Source: Rhyacichthys aspro (Eukaryota; Chordata; Actinopteri; Gobiiformes; Rhyacichthyidae). From it: a stretch of DNA of 64,000 nt. Positions 26,821 to 39,463 of the stretch are shown here, one piece after another; the stretch's first letter is position 1, and the number at the start of each line of letters is the position of its first letter. A program made the translations under genes and the position numbers. The stretch lies in NCBI GenBank assembly GCA_036850595.1, contig CM072162.1:16421758-16485757 (forward strand), given 5' to 3'. Under the pieces are notes generated by a model. The model searched no databases. It saw only the letters and a list, made by a program, of their open reading frames with translations, and was not told where the DNA came from.

Positions 26821-26856
26821 AATTATTAGGTATATTTAAATTATTAGGTATATTTA
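26821..26856. repeat. Exact 18-bp tandem duplication
   Basis: The unit AATTATTAGGTATATTTA occurs twice in direct succession without mismatch, which suggests a recent slippage event. Confidence 0.9.
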
Positions 26857-28140
26857 ATAATAGCCATAAATGACAAGCTCTACATTGAACTAATAATCAA
26901 GTATATCAGACTGAAGAAACATGAATGAATTAATAAAATGAAGAATAATAAATAAAAATGTTATGGTAAAAATGAAAATTTTTGAAAGGACACATCCTCC
27001 ATTTCTAAATTATTCAAAAGCACTGATTGCCAGAGCTACATGGTAGACAAAAAGGGGAAGTCTGTTCATTTTTCCACGCTGACCATTACTGGGCCTGTCC
27101 CAAGGCAAATAGGTCACATGATGGCACTTATCTGTTTAGCAGAAATGTGCAGATTAAAGTGATCTAATCATGTAATTTATCTCGATAGTAAAAGGGAATG
27201 TTATATTGACCTGAATGTCACACTGATAAATGGAAACCTTAATTGGCATCTTCAGAAGCTGGAATATTGACTGTGGTAAAATGGCTCATTGATTATTTGA
27301 TTATAGCACTCTGCAGTGATTATCTGATAAGCAGAGTGGATATTGGGGACATGTGAGTTTGTCTGCTTCAAGTGAAAGAAGTGCTTCATCAGTTTAGGTG
27401 GTGAATGAAAGGGCCTTCTTCAAACTGTGAAATTTCAGATATTTTTTAAAAAGAGTTTTTCTTTTCTGTAGTAAGGGCTGCAGAGCCTAAGCATGTATTC
27501 TGTTGAGTCTTTCAATGGAAGTCGACAGCCACAATACAAGTTGTAATAGCTAAGTATTCAGGGATCAAATTAATTCACCCCTCATGAAAACTTTATGAAT
27601 CTACTCCTGGGAACTGAATATCAATGTGCATATTCTGTAGTAGGATGCTCAGCAGGAGCAGATAGAGGCATAGTACAAACATAGTGCTGTGGTCTTAGCT
27701 CATTCCTGAATTATCAATAACAATCAGGATGTGAAAACAGACATTTTAATCCATACATCTACTTTATCATGGGCTGAGTAACCCACACATTTACTGAAGG
27801 AGTTGAATCCACAGCAAAGAGAAGCATCATTTTGAACTGTAAAAGAGACAAGGCTTGTGCCCTCTTCCAGCAAAACACAAAAACACATCTAACACAGCAT
27901 CTGAAACATATTCTACACAACGAGTATATACCTGTGACCCCATGCCCCTAAAGGTTTCCTCTAAATAGTGTTTCTGAATCTTTCTGTAATTGTAAGATGG
28001 TTGCTTCATCCAAGCCTTTAGCCTAATTATTTTTTTTGCTTAATTTTTTTAAATGTTTAACCCAATTAGCTTTCTGTGGTAAAGTGCTTCTGCTGCAGGG
28101 TCAAATGTTTGCATAAACAATCCACAAGTACTTTAAACAC

Positions 28141-28159
28141 ATTATTATTATTATTATTA
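28141..28159. repeat. (ATT)n microsatellite
   Basis: Six uninterrupted ATT units plus one base. Confidence 0.9.
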
Positions 28160-28439
28160 CAGATGTCTCAGTTCATTTAGCCAAGTGAATATAATAATAT
28201 GATATTAATTCACCACAGATTTTGGTCACTGAATGATTAGCAGTTCTCAGATAACATATATACACAGGACATAATTCACAGACTCATATTCCATTTATTT
28301 ATTTAATGTATAATATATTAAATGTATACCCTCAAACAGTTTAATGATCTCTATTGCTGATGATGGCAATAATTTTATTTGAAATGATTAAAATATAAAA
28401 TGTTGATAAAAGCACAGACACCGCTGAAAAGAGCAATAC

Positions 28440-28615
28440 TGGTCTCTGCTGAAGGACAAGGGTGAACTGTTCGGGAAATAAACCTTGGATCGCTATTTTC
28501 TGTCCGTGTCTCTCTGTGTCTTGTATTACACACCTTAATGACACCGAACTGACCTCCACTCCCTGGAGCTGCCCCCAGTTGCCCAAACAGCCCGTGGTAT
28601 TTCTCACAACACACC
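28440..28615 (+). mobile_element. Possible LTR fragment
   Basis: AATAAA at 28477-28482 is followed by CCTTGGATCGC, a CTGTCCGTGTCTCTCTGTG tract and a TATTTCTCACAACA end. This order resembles the R/U5 end of a fish LTR retrotransposon. A matching start of the LTR and a second copy were not found, and no gag or pol frame is adjacent. It could also be ordinary intron sequence. Confidence 0.2.
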
Positions 28616-28619
28616 TCTC

Positions 28620-31600
28620 GGCCCCGTACGAGGGGGCTAAAGAAGCACCTCGATGATATCACTCATATTAAGTTTCAGAGAAGTCATCGCTCACTGAGTG
28701 TGGGGCTGTGGACGGAGATGGCCAGTGGCTGATAGGAATCTCTTTGTCTTGAAGTGATGACCTACACTGCCGGGTCAACATCCTGCGGGACAAACCCAGG
28801 GAAGGCATTTTTCTACATTGGAAAGGTGTTGAGACATTGAGGGCTGGTGTGGAGAGTACTATTGAATTACGGTGATGTGCAGGGCTGGGTGCGTGTTTAC
28901 TTGTTAGCCTGAGGCATTTGTAAGGCAATAAGATGGCCAGCAGCTCCTGTCTCTTTCCCACTGGAGCCTGGAGTGCATTGCAGTATGACATCTCCAATCA
29001 CCCCATGTGTCTCGACCCAACAGTACCCGGATTAAACACCTACTCAGCACAATACATCCACAATACTGCTCAAGCCAATTGGGAAAACTTAAAATTAGTT
29101 TTGTTTTACTTTAGTTTTTTTTACTTTGCTTTGTCGAAAGTGTTCTCAGACGGAGACACCAGCTCAGAGTGACCCTCCAGCTGCAGTTATAGAGATAGTC
29201 ACACTTCAGCACGTCTCCTATGCATTTTCGGTTCATGAAATAGTGCCATTTTTATATCTAGGCAATAAAAATCAATCAAAAAGTACTGGAGTGTGAGCAA
29301 ATGACGAAGAACTAAGCTTCTCAGACTGTCCCCTCCAATCACACAGGAGAGCATAGAGGTCTGTAAACACCAAGTTTGCCAGCTCTGTGCCAGCATGAAA
29401 AAGCTCTCTTTTTAAAACATGAGAGAGAAAAAAAGAGTTATAATGTAAGTTTGGATTGACTGTGTCTCTCAGTTTGTCCCAAAGGTTTCATAGTGCGCAC
29501 AACAACAGGAACATAGTCCACACCGATTACACAAGCCACTGGTTGTTTAAACATTTTACAAGATTGCATTACGCTTTAAAACTAGTGAAGCTGTAAATAT
29601 TATAAGTACAGTAAGGTGTGAAGTGACACAGCTGATTAACACAACAGCAGCACAAAGGGACCAGAAGAACGTACACATGAAACAAGCTTAACATGAAAAG
29701 TCCTGTGGGGACCGGAGCAGTTCGACACCAGTTGGTATTTACTTGATCTTTTTACAGTAGAGCTCTCACTTTAATTGCAGACTGAATAATAAAGCACCGG
29801 AAGATTCCTCATGCTCTCTGATCACTTCGACATGTCAGCTAATGAAATAAAAGCTTTGACGCAGTATTGAGCTTTGATGCCATCTCCTTTTGGGCCGTAA
29901 AAGAAAGTTGGTGAAATGCGCAGTGATAAATGCCCATAAAGCCCTGTCTCATTTTACTGAGAGGCCATTACGATGCCATCCTGAGAGGTACTTTCATTCT
30001 CTGACAGTTAGTGAGATTCTTCTCATCTATAAAACATGCAGGTTATGTTGAGAGGTAGCTGTAAACTGCCAGTTTGCTCATTTAGTAATGTCTGGGGAGA
30101 AGAGCACTAAGGTATTCATTTTCCTTCCTCAGGCCTCTGTGGTGGCCCTCACTGAAAGGCCACAGACATACAGTCATAAGTATACAAATGAATCCCCTGT
30201 GGTGTGGTCATAACACCTACACATTATTCCAACATTAAAGGGCTCAATGCTTTGCTTCCTTTCAGGAACACCGACCAATTCTCTTCTGAAAAATAGCTTA
30301 TGCACAGTGTTCGATTATAACAATTTGGTTTGAAATAAAAAGATGTAGAAATAATGTCATTCAAACCAATCTTCATTTGTAGCTTCAGTGTGTTCTTGGT
30401 GAGCCTAATTGTTAATAAAGTCAAAGCTAACTTTAGTCCAATTCAGGTTCCCTGCTTCACGTACTGTGCCCGTGGGACAGATAGCCACAGACCCAGAAAA
30501 CTTTGCTAATTGAAAAAGTGCTCAAATATATAGCCATCTATCTTGCCTTTGTGCAATAACAATGCAATCAAAGGGTAAGTGCACGGAAGAATATCTTTAG
30601 CGCTAATTGCGAGTGAGTGCATTTCCCTAATGAAGCCCAGGCCTGACCCCAAAGTTTACCCAAGTGCACATAGTGTGGGCATGTGTGAATGTATTGTTTG
30701 CTCTCAGGTGAATTGGCATGATAAAATCTTTGCTCTGATTACTCCAATATTTCCTAACTACAATGCTGTTTTATATGCAAATGTATTTCAGGTGAGAGGA
30801 AAATTCATGAATTAATCAGCCAAAGAATGCAAATGGAAAAGCGGTGGTAGTGAGAGACATACTGTAAACAGATTAATGAAATAGAACGTGCCACAGGTTT
30901 CACCAATCACCTTGGAAAACTGAAAAACACATGCAGACGGAGAGGCTTTTCATATTAAAAACTGCACAGCTTTGTCACATTCAGCAAAAACACTAACAAC
31001 ATCAGATGAGTTTTTCACCATTGCTTATTCAACGACTGCTTGCAACAACATAGCTCCGGGTCAAATAAAAATGAACAGGCTAATATTCAAAGGAGTTGAG
31101 CAAACACAGCACATACAGAGGTCTGTCTGACCTTAGCTGACAGAAAACCCAGGAATAAATGAAGAATATTTGTTCTGATTGGATTGCTCCATGACTTGCT
31201 TTAGACGGTACACAGATAATTGCCTCACAAAGCCAGAGTAATTGAGCGAATTCAGGCATTTCAACATCAGTGGCACTGTCAATACTATCAGAAGATTCGA
31301 TATCCAAGTGTGCCACGGAGGAGAAATGCCAATTAGTTATCCTCATGTTCTGCTAACATCACAGCTTCTGACTGTTGTAAGGTTGTATGTGAAACATTAC
31401 AGCAACAACCTCGGAATTATATACATTTAATTGCGTGGCATGTCTCATTTTCACAGAAGAAAAATCGCTGTCATAAAAAGAAAGCGTTAAAATCTAAATA
31501 TGTTGACATGCCACACAGACTGTTGTGATTGAAACACCAGCTGGTGTTTAGAGGGAAAGTCTAAACCGAGTTTAGCATAATGAAGCTCTCAGAGGGAGCA

Positions 31601-34600
31601 AACACACTCCCTGTGCCATCCTGCTTTTCTCTTCTTTAAAAAATCTGAAACACATCCGGACTTTTGCACAAAAACAAGACTACAATGTACCACTGGATTC
31701 TTGTACGACCATATCTGTTTGTATGACTCCTGATAATCGTGCCAAAATAATAGTGTTTCTTCTCTTGGACATAATTTATGGATAAACATAATATGAATTA
31801 AAACATGATATTGTCAGAATATCTATGTACTCTGCTCCTCAGTTAAACTGGGCTGGTCAAGCTTAGTCTGGTCTATGTAATACTAACAGAATCTTGTTCT
31901 TCAACATTCAAGTCAGGCTTCTCTTTTATTATTATTTCACCAGTCAGTCAAACATCTTTCTGACACATGGACATTCATGTCTATTTTTGCACCCAGATTT
32001 GAGTCAAATAATTGTGTAAAATGAAAGGGGTTATTGTGTCATTTTGCCAAAACTTTGTTTTTATCCATGTATAGAGTTACCTTGTGGAATATTTCATCAA
32101 TCATTATGACGGCACCCACACAGCGATAAAAGTACCTATGCTTACTGCACCGTGATGCGTTTCACAGCAAAGCGGAGCAGGACGTCCCCTGGGGTCCAGC
32201 TCTGCCGAGGACAGCTCTGTGGTGCTGATTATCCAGGGAACAAGGGAAATTAAATCTGCTGAGAGTACACAACAGCCTGATCTGAGTTTCCTTCCTGTCA
32301 TGAATTCATCCTTTTTTTCCTTCCTCTGCCTCCCTCTCACCTGGCTGCTTTACAAAGTATACCTATAAATATACAGTGTCTCTGCACCTTGTCTTCACGT
32401 TTGTCAAAGTGCCACAAGCCTTGACAAAAAATACCCAGATGACAAACACCACATATTCTCCTTTACTCAACTTTTTTTTCGTCTCCATTCTTCCTCAGCA
32501 AATTACATTCTTACAAAATCAATCAACACCTGCTCAGAGCCGAAAAGGCAGGAGAGGTGATGATGACAAGCGGGATGAAGAATAGTTACCTGGCTGCTTA
32601 TCGAAAAGAAGGGTACACAGAAGCTGCTTTGGAGCTGACTATTTACAACCACTAGAGATCCAAACACTGGAGATATAATTAGCTTTACGTTCCACACAAG
32701 AAAGCAGCAACCTAGATGTAGCTTCTGGAGATTTCAGCACTCTTCCGACATGATTTATTTTCAATCATACATAAACTAATGTCTGACACAAACTTGAATG
32801 CCACCCGCAGAACTGGGGTTTTTATTGTGTGACAAAGGCCGTGCAGTTCTTCGTCTTATAGGGGACTTTAATCTGCTTTGTTTGCGCACGGAGGGGGGCT
32901 AAGATTCTATTAAAGAGATTAAACCGTTTCCATAGCCAAGACAAGCATCAAAGGCCAACCAAATTGCAGCCCCGTACTTGAGTGCGTTTCAGAAAAGTCA
33001 CTTATTTGTCCATTTCATCATGCTAATGGCAGAAACCATCATCCCATTACAGTGCCACAGCTGAGCGAGGTTAAACAAATGCAGTTTGTTTGAGGCTGTG
33101 CTACGTCCGCGTCAGGTCTCACCGCTCTCCTGCTGTACATCACAACAAATCATCAGCTTGTCTATAACTGCTCTATATAAGCCAACCCCTGAACCCGGCT
33201 GCATTAACCACCTCCTCAGTCTCTGGCACCGGAGGCACAAGCAGTGTCTGTCCTTTCTATTCTTCCTCTCTGATCAAATACATTTCCCTTCTGCATGGGC
33301 TTTAGGACACAATGGAAATCCAATCCAACGTCTTGGTCAACTTAAATCCACTAAAGAGATTTAATACAGTATGACAAGTCAGGCATCCAGCTCTAGATTT
33401 TCCAGCATGCAATCCTTGTAGCCCTGAAATAACTGCCTTTAAGAAAAATGCTGTAGAAGAGAGTTGGAAGCCTTATATCAGAAATGAACTAAAATATTTT
33501 TCATGTTTAAAAAAATAATATACATGTTTACCTTTAGATCTTTAAAGCATATAACACATAATACATAATTTATTCCTATTGCCACTTATTAGAAGGAAAG
33601 GCCAAAAATCAGTGCCCAATCTCTTAATCCCAACAAAAGCCACACAATCATTTGTGTCAACAGAGGGAAATTTCATCAGGAGCAACAGCGAGGCTTCAAT
33701 ACTATACACAAGGCAAACTAGTTCCAAAATAGCACTCTGTTGTTTTTGGTGACATTACTGGTCACTAGCATATTCTTATCCCCATCAAGCAAAGACAACA
33801 CCTACTGGCGCATGTTAATTATCATTATCATTATTATTATTGTGAGGACACTAATGGTACTGCTTTGACCTGATCTTCCGAAGGCCACTTAAATCAAGTG
33901 TCAGCGTGCACCTGTAGTTATAGTCTCCACTGGTTTCTCATGTTTCCAGCAAACACAAAACAGTGCTGCACATTTGTTCTTCTCTTTGTGTTCCCCAGTT
34001 TGCTTATTCGGATACTTTCCGCTACATTTATTTGGTTTAAGATGTTTCTATGGACTCCAGGGTGGCATTTTTTTTTTTAATCTCACATCACTACATACAC
34101 ATATTTTACACAGAACACAGTAATAAGAGATGTCAAACTTAAAAAGCTACAGTAGATATTTCTACAATAAGCCTCTAAAGCATGGAGAGAAACAACAAAT
34201 ATTTTAAAATATGTGAAAAAATGCTAGATGAAAACATCTTTTGTGAACACAACCCCCAGTTCCTCTGCTTTGAGGAGAGTTTGAACATGCTCATAAATAC
34301 TGAATGAGGGGAAGTGCCCTAGGTTATAAAAACTGTACTCTCAATTTGAGAAACTCAGCAAACATCGGCTCTATCAGTTTCAGCTGCAACTAAGTCGCTC
34401 ATATGAACAGATTTTTTTATTTAGAAAACAAAGAAAAAGAACCTCTGGAAGACACAGGACACCAGTTCCAATCTCCATAAAGCACTGATATTCGAGCTAG
34501 AGTTGGACTGCATTTTCTGGATAGCTGGAATTTATTTTAACTGCATTGCCTCAGAAGAAATGGGACTGTGAAGCCGGAGCGTATAATTATGAAATAAAGT

Positions 34601-37600
34601 GGCTGGTGAAAGAAAATTACATCCCTCTAAGAATAAGCGCAAGCTGCCAAAAGTGTTTTATATTCCTTTACTTGTAACATTATGTTGCTTATTACTTGAA
34701 CCATTACTATTACCTTGCTATTATACATAGACAGCCATTATAGGAAACCTTGGCACTAGAGAGCTGTAACCAAGCAGCTCATCAGTATTTCTGCTAAGGC
34801 ACACACTTTTCCCGGCTCTGGCTGGATGGCCAGCATATGTTTGTTCCAAAGGTTTACATTATTCGCAAGAGTACAGATTAACTGAAGCAGCCTGAGAGAA
34901 AACTGAGGCAGCCTGGGAGAGCAGACACAGTGACAATGAACCGAGATTCAAATGGGGGGTTGTCAAAAGCCTGTGAACGGTTTGCAGACGAGCACGCAGA
35001 GCAAACACTGCTTGAAGACTTTGCAGAGAAACAGTCAGCAGTCAAGGGTTGATTTCTGTAACCTTCTTTCACTCTGGCAGTAAATGTTCACCCCGGATCA
35101 CCCTACAAACTGACATAACAGACATTTCCTTTTGCTTTGTGCATTCAGCTAGAAGTGTTGGATCCAAATCTCCTGCTGAAAGAAGAAAAGACACACAGGC
35201 TTCCACTTTTCTATTACACACTGCTACTCTAAAATTAGAATCAGATTATTTAGTGAAAAATGTTCGCAAAACATTTCAGACAAGTGCATGATAAAATTGT
35301 GTAAGGAATTTCCATTTGTCAACTCAAAATGTTTTACAGAAACATCAGGAAGAAGTAGGAAAAAAAACATTTAATACAAATTAAATGCACAAGTAGCTCA
35401 GTCTCACCTTCTCAAACTTTTCTCTCCTACATGATGTTGGTATTTATATGGAGCAACAGTGCCCCCTACAGTCACACATTAATGTCTGCTCTACTGGTCT
35501 GCTGCTTCGTGGCAAGACACACATAAGAGTCAAAAGACACTTGTATTGTTCAGTATCCAAAAACAATGGCCTCACAGAGTCAAGGGTCAAGGGTTTTTCT
35601 CATCAATGTAATAATCCATTATCTACTAGGCCTTGACACAAGTAAAGAAAAAGACATTCCTTGTTGTAAAGTGTTTTCATCTGTGCACACTCCCTGTCAC
35701 TTCCATCCTAAAAGAATGGTTCATATAGAAATGCAGAGGGTGAATGGAGGTGAGAGAAGGGCTGAAGACAATCAGGGATGCAAACAGAGCCTTAACAGCA
35801 GTGACTTATGTCCTCCTCAGAGACATGCGAGGACATGATCTGAATAAAGAGTCAGCACCAGCAGCTTAACACTCTAAACATTGCTTTGTGTGGGGCAGAA
35901 CGTGTGAATATGTTTAAGAGTGGGCTGCCAAACAAAAGTCATTACTAAGAGGTCCAATCTTAACAACAGAAACAGAGAAATCAGGGAAAGGAAAAGGCTT
36001 CAGCTGCTTTGTCAGGTTACATTTACAGACCGACGGTGGGGAAAACCCTGTCCCCGGCTGTATACCACGCTCAGCGCTGACACGATTAACTGGGCCTTTT
36101 AGTGCAAGACCCAATACAAGCCACTCACCAGAGTCATTTCACTGTTCAACAGAGCAGCAACTTCTCACAGCCAAGGGCATTGATTTTCATCCGCAGTGTG
36201 ACAGTGCAACAATCACAAGTTTGCCCAAGAAGTTACTAGTCTCCAAACGCAGTTTATAATGTACTGAGTGTAGAGATCTGGGTATCCAGGCACTAAAGGG
36301 TCAAACATCTACTGTATATTATAAATAGCTGCTGTATGGTCAATCTTTTTTCTTAAGTCTGTCATAGATTTTATCTCACTTTGTGTTCAAGTCTTCATTT
36401 ATTTATACATTTCTTATTTTTTAGGTCTTCCTGTTCCTCATGTGAGTCTGGGTACACACTAGACAAGCAATAGTTAATTGCAGAACTAACGCTAACACAT
36501 TCACTAACAGACCACCACACTTATGATTTATTTAGTTATTTTTCCACATTTCTTTCTTTCAGCTCAGAATAAAGTCATATTTGGAAAATGGTGGTGGATA
36601 AATTCCTCCCTTGATGATTATACCATGTCTATATGCCATATATGGGGCTCCGAATTGCACTGATGAAGGCTTAATGTACGCACAGGTTGCAGCAGAGTCC
36701 ATATGAGAACATATAAAAAGTAGAAAGCACCTAATTTGCATTTGTCATATTGCTCCAAATGTCTGCATTTCTCAGAGAGGTTATGTTCACAATGTGAAGC
36801 AGCAGAGACAGATAGACCCACAGAGCCCCTCTCCAGGGGCTGAGTGTTTTGTGCAGCACATCCATAGCCTGACAGAAAATCTAATGAAGAGCTACCCTGA
36901 CAAGATCCCAACACTAGTCTGAAGCAAATGCCATGGGTTTTAAAGGTAACAAAAGTAGTTTTTTGTTAAACTGACACTGCTTTTGGCTTGTTGTATTACA
37001 GCCTGACAATCTCTTGGAATTAGTAATGAGACATCATAAAGAGCAACCCTTAAAAATCTAGATTAACAAATAGAGCAAGGCACTAGAGCTCAAGAAATAA
37101 AAATGTGAAATATTACAACCACAATGTATGATGTTATAGAGATTAATGTGAATAAGAAGAAAAAACAACAAATATGTCACAGAAACACATGTCCTTTCTG
37201 CTTTGCTGCTGAAAACACTTAAGTCATTCTTCTACTGGCTGAGGCAGTGCTTGTGAAAAGTACATTTTCATGTCTGCTCATTACACACCTTAGTATTCAG
37301 TGCTATTGTTCTACTGCTACAGAGGTTTTAAATGCACCACATATTCACAATACAGGACAAATATTGCAGGCAACAGCACTTTTATTGCCTCAAAACAAAC
37401 AATATTATAGCATGCCTGTGTATCTCAGTTACTATGTTTTCTAATGACACAACGATGGGTAATCAAATAAAACTGATCTTATGTGAAACCACAGTACAAA
37501 CTGTGTGTTAGTCTTATTACATCTCAAAGAACTGTGACAACAAAAAGGAATATTTTCTTCTCTTCAGTCTGAGAACAACCTTGCAGCCCGAACCCTTCAT

Positions 37601-38049
37601 TATGCTTGAACAATCCTGAAGGTAAGCATTGCTGTGTACAATAACACAGACATCCTCTGTTTACAATGACAGCACTTCAAGATGCATATGAAGTCTATTT
37701 CCACGGGTTCATGGAACTCTGCTCTCAGAGAGTCAGCCCTCTCATTAAACTAGTGATGGCGCTGGATTTATACAACAGCATACCAATTGCTTTTCTCACT
37801 CATCTCAAGCCGGTCACGTTCTTTATGGTGCTCATAACCCGTTTCCTGTGCACACTGAATTTGGTTGTGTAAAAAATGATCTAATATGGAAAGATGAGAA
37901 AGGTTTACAGCAGGTAATGGATTACGAGTCAACCCATGCAAGAGGTCCTCTCTACTTCACACTGCTGTCGACCTGATCTGACAGAAATATAGACACTTCA
38001 AATCAGAACAAAGCAACTTCACACCCAGTTCTGAAACAATTAGGAAATT
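28620..38049 (-). other. macrod2: macrod2 intron 3: no coding exon seen
   Basis: No exon was recognised on either strand. A region at 30.58-30.84 kb holds two octamer sites (ATGCAAAT at 30775-30782 and 30827-30834) and a TAATGAAGCC-type word, and is a candidate regulatory block. A short imperfect ATT run lies at 33.82-33.84 kb. The remaining sequence is AT-rich with scattered random open frames. Confidence 0.45.
30580..30840. promoter_or_regulatory. Candidate non-coding regulatory block with two octamer sites
   Basis: Contains ATGCAAAT at 30775-30782 and again at 30827-30834, with AATTAATC between them. These are binding words for POU-domain and homeodomain factors. The location in the intron that also houses flrt3 makes a flrt3 or macrod2 enhancer possible. 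No conservation data were available. Confidence 0.2.
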
Positions 38050-38591
38050 TTATAAATGTAAAAAAAAAACTAAATGCAATTATTTGCAAATCTCTCAAAA
38101 TCTTGTTTTATTCACAACAGAACATAAACAACATATCAGGTGCTGAAACAGAGTTATTTTACCATTTCATGAAAAAAAATAACATTTATTTTTGAATTGG
38201 ATGACAGCATCTCAAAAAAGTTGGGACTGGGGCAACAAAAACATAAATATAGGAGGAGAAGCATTTGGCAACTAATAAAAATAATACATTTTAGAGTCTT
38301 GCAGATGTAAAGATTGGCAGAGATTCACCAAATATAAGGAAATGCATATAATCACATCAAAATATTTAAAGAATCTGGAGAAATCTCCGTGAGCGAGGGA
38401 CAAGGCCCAAGGTCTGTGTTGGATGATTATTTTGTGAAATCACTGCATGGATCAGGAACACTTCCAGAAGTCACTGGCTGTGAACACAATCCAAGGCCAT
38501 CCACAAAAAAGTTAAAGCTGTATCATATAAAGAAGAAGCCATAAGTGAACACCATCAAGAAATGTCCCCGTCCTTTCTGGGCCAAAGCTCA
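38050..38591 (+). repeat. Left arm of the foldback
   Basis: Plus-orientation copy. It lacks the outermost PyCCAAAAAGTTGG-type terminus that is present at the far end of the right arm, so its outer end is truncated or diverged. Confidence 0.75.
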
Positions 38592-38668
38592 TTTAAAATG
38601 GACTGAGGCAAAATGGATAACTGTCCTATGGTCAGATGAATCAAAAAATAAATCCTTGTTGCACAGCG
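38592..38668 (+). pseudogene. Tc1-like transposase fragment in the foldback loop
   Basis: Read on the plus strand just after the left arm, the frame gives LKWTEAKWITVLWSDESK and then stops. This is the stretch around the first catalytic aspartate of Tc1-family transposases (W-x-x-V-L-W-S-D-E-S). No helix-turn-helix domain and no downstream DE part survive in frame, so it is a dead fragment. Confidence 0.65.
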
Positions 38669-39325
38669 TGAGCTTTGGCCCAGAAGACGGGGACATTTCT
38701 TGATGGTGGCTTTTTCTTTACATGACACAGCTTTAACTTGTATTTGTGGATGGCACTGAACTGTTTCACACACACTGACTTCTGGAAGTGTTCCTGATCC
38801 ATGCAGTGATTTCCAACAGAATCATGTCTGCTTTTTAATGCAAAGCTGGTGGAGCTTGAAGATCAGAAGCATCCAGTGCTGACCTTGGGCCTTGTCCCTT
38901 TCACAGAGATTTCTCCAAATTTTCTGAATCTTCTGATGATATGAACTTTTGTAAATGGTGGGATATTCAAAATATTTTTTCTGAAATTGTTGCACAATTT
39001 TAGGATGCAGTTTGTTGCAGATTGGTGAACCTCTGCCCATATTTACTTCTGAGACACTCTGCCTTTCTACAATGCTCCTTTCATACCCAGTCTTAAACTT
39101 GACTACTTTCCAAATGCTCCTCCTGCTGTTTTAAGCACCACCAAGAGATGTGTTGCTGCCATCAAATTAAACAAAGAGCTATTATTTTCATGAAATGGTA
39201 AAATATCTCAGTTTTAACACCTGATATGTTGTTTATGTTGTGAATAAAATATGGTTTTATGAGATTTGCAAATCAATTCATTATGTTTTTATTTACATTT
39301 TACACAATATACCAACTTTTTGGGT
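38669..39325 (-). repeat. Right arm of the foldback
   Basis: Minus-orientation copy. It keeps the outer terminus (ACCAACTTTTTGGG at its right edge) and the internal family words also found in the left arm. Confidence 0.75.
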
Positions 39326-39396
39326 TTATATAATAATTGATTCAGTGTCATTTCAATATTTGAACCATACAATTTATTTTGAAATAAGTCTTACTT

Positions 39397-39463
39397 GGGA
39401 TAGCATGGGATAGGATGGGATAGGATGGGATAGGATGGGATGGGATAGGATAGGATAGGATAG
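39397..39463. repeat. GGGATAGGAT minisatellite
   Basis: About five copies of the 10-base unit GGGATAGGAT are followed by shorter GGATA/ATAGG units, 67 bases in all. It begins about 70 bases beyond the foldback transposon. Confidence 0.9.

Larger units (their letters stand above)
23631..28300 (-). other. macrod2: macrod2 intron 3: no coding exon seen
   Basis: No recognisable exon or RNA gene. An exact 18-base tandem duplication lies at 26821-26856 and an ATT microsatellite at 28141-28159. The open frame at 23.94-24.32 kb (125 codons) shows no family resemblance and is judged random. Confidence 0.45.
38050..39325. mobile_element. Foldback of two inverted Tc1/mariner-like copies
   Basis: The left arm (about 38050-38591, plus orientation) and right arm (38669 to about 39325, minus orientation) are imperfect reverse complements of each other, separated by a 77-base loop. 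Matching words in both arms include TTTGCAAATCTC, TTTACCATTTCATGAAAA, GGGACAAGGCCCAAGGTC, ATGGATCAGGAACACTTCC and GGCCAAAGCTCA. The left arm contains AAAAAAGTTGGGACTGGGGC, and the right arm ends in ACCAACTTTTTGGG, the terminal word of a common fish Tc1-like family. The loop keeps a transposase scrap reading LKWTEAKWITVLWSDESK, where the D of SDES is the first acid of the DDE triad. Frames are broken, so it is non-coding today. Confidence 0.8.
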
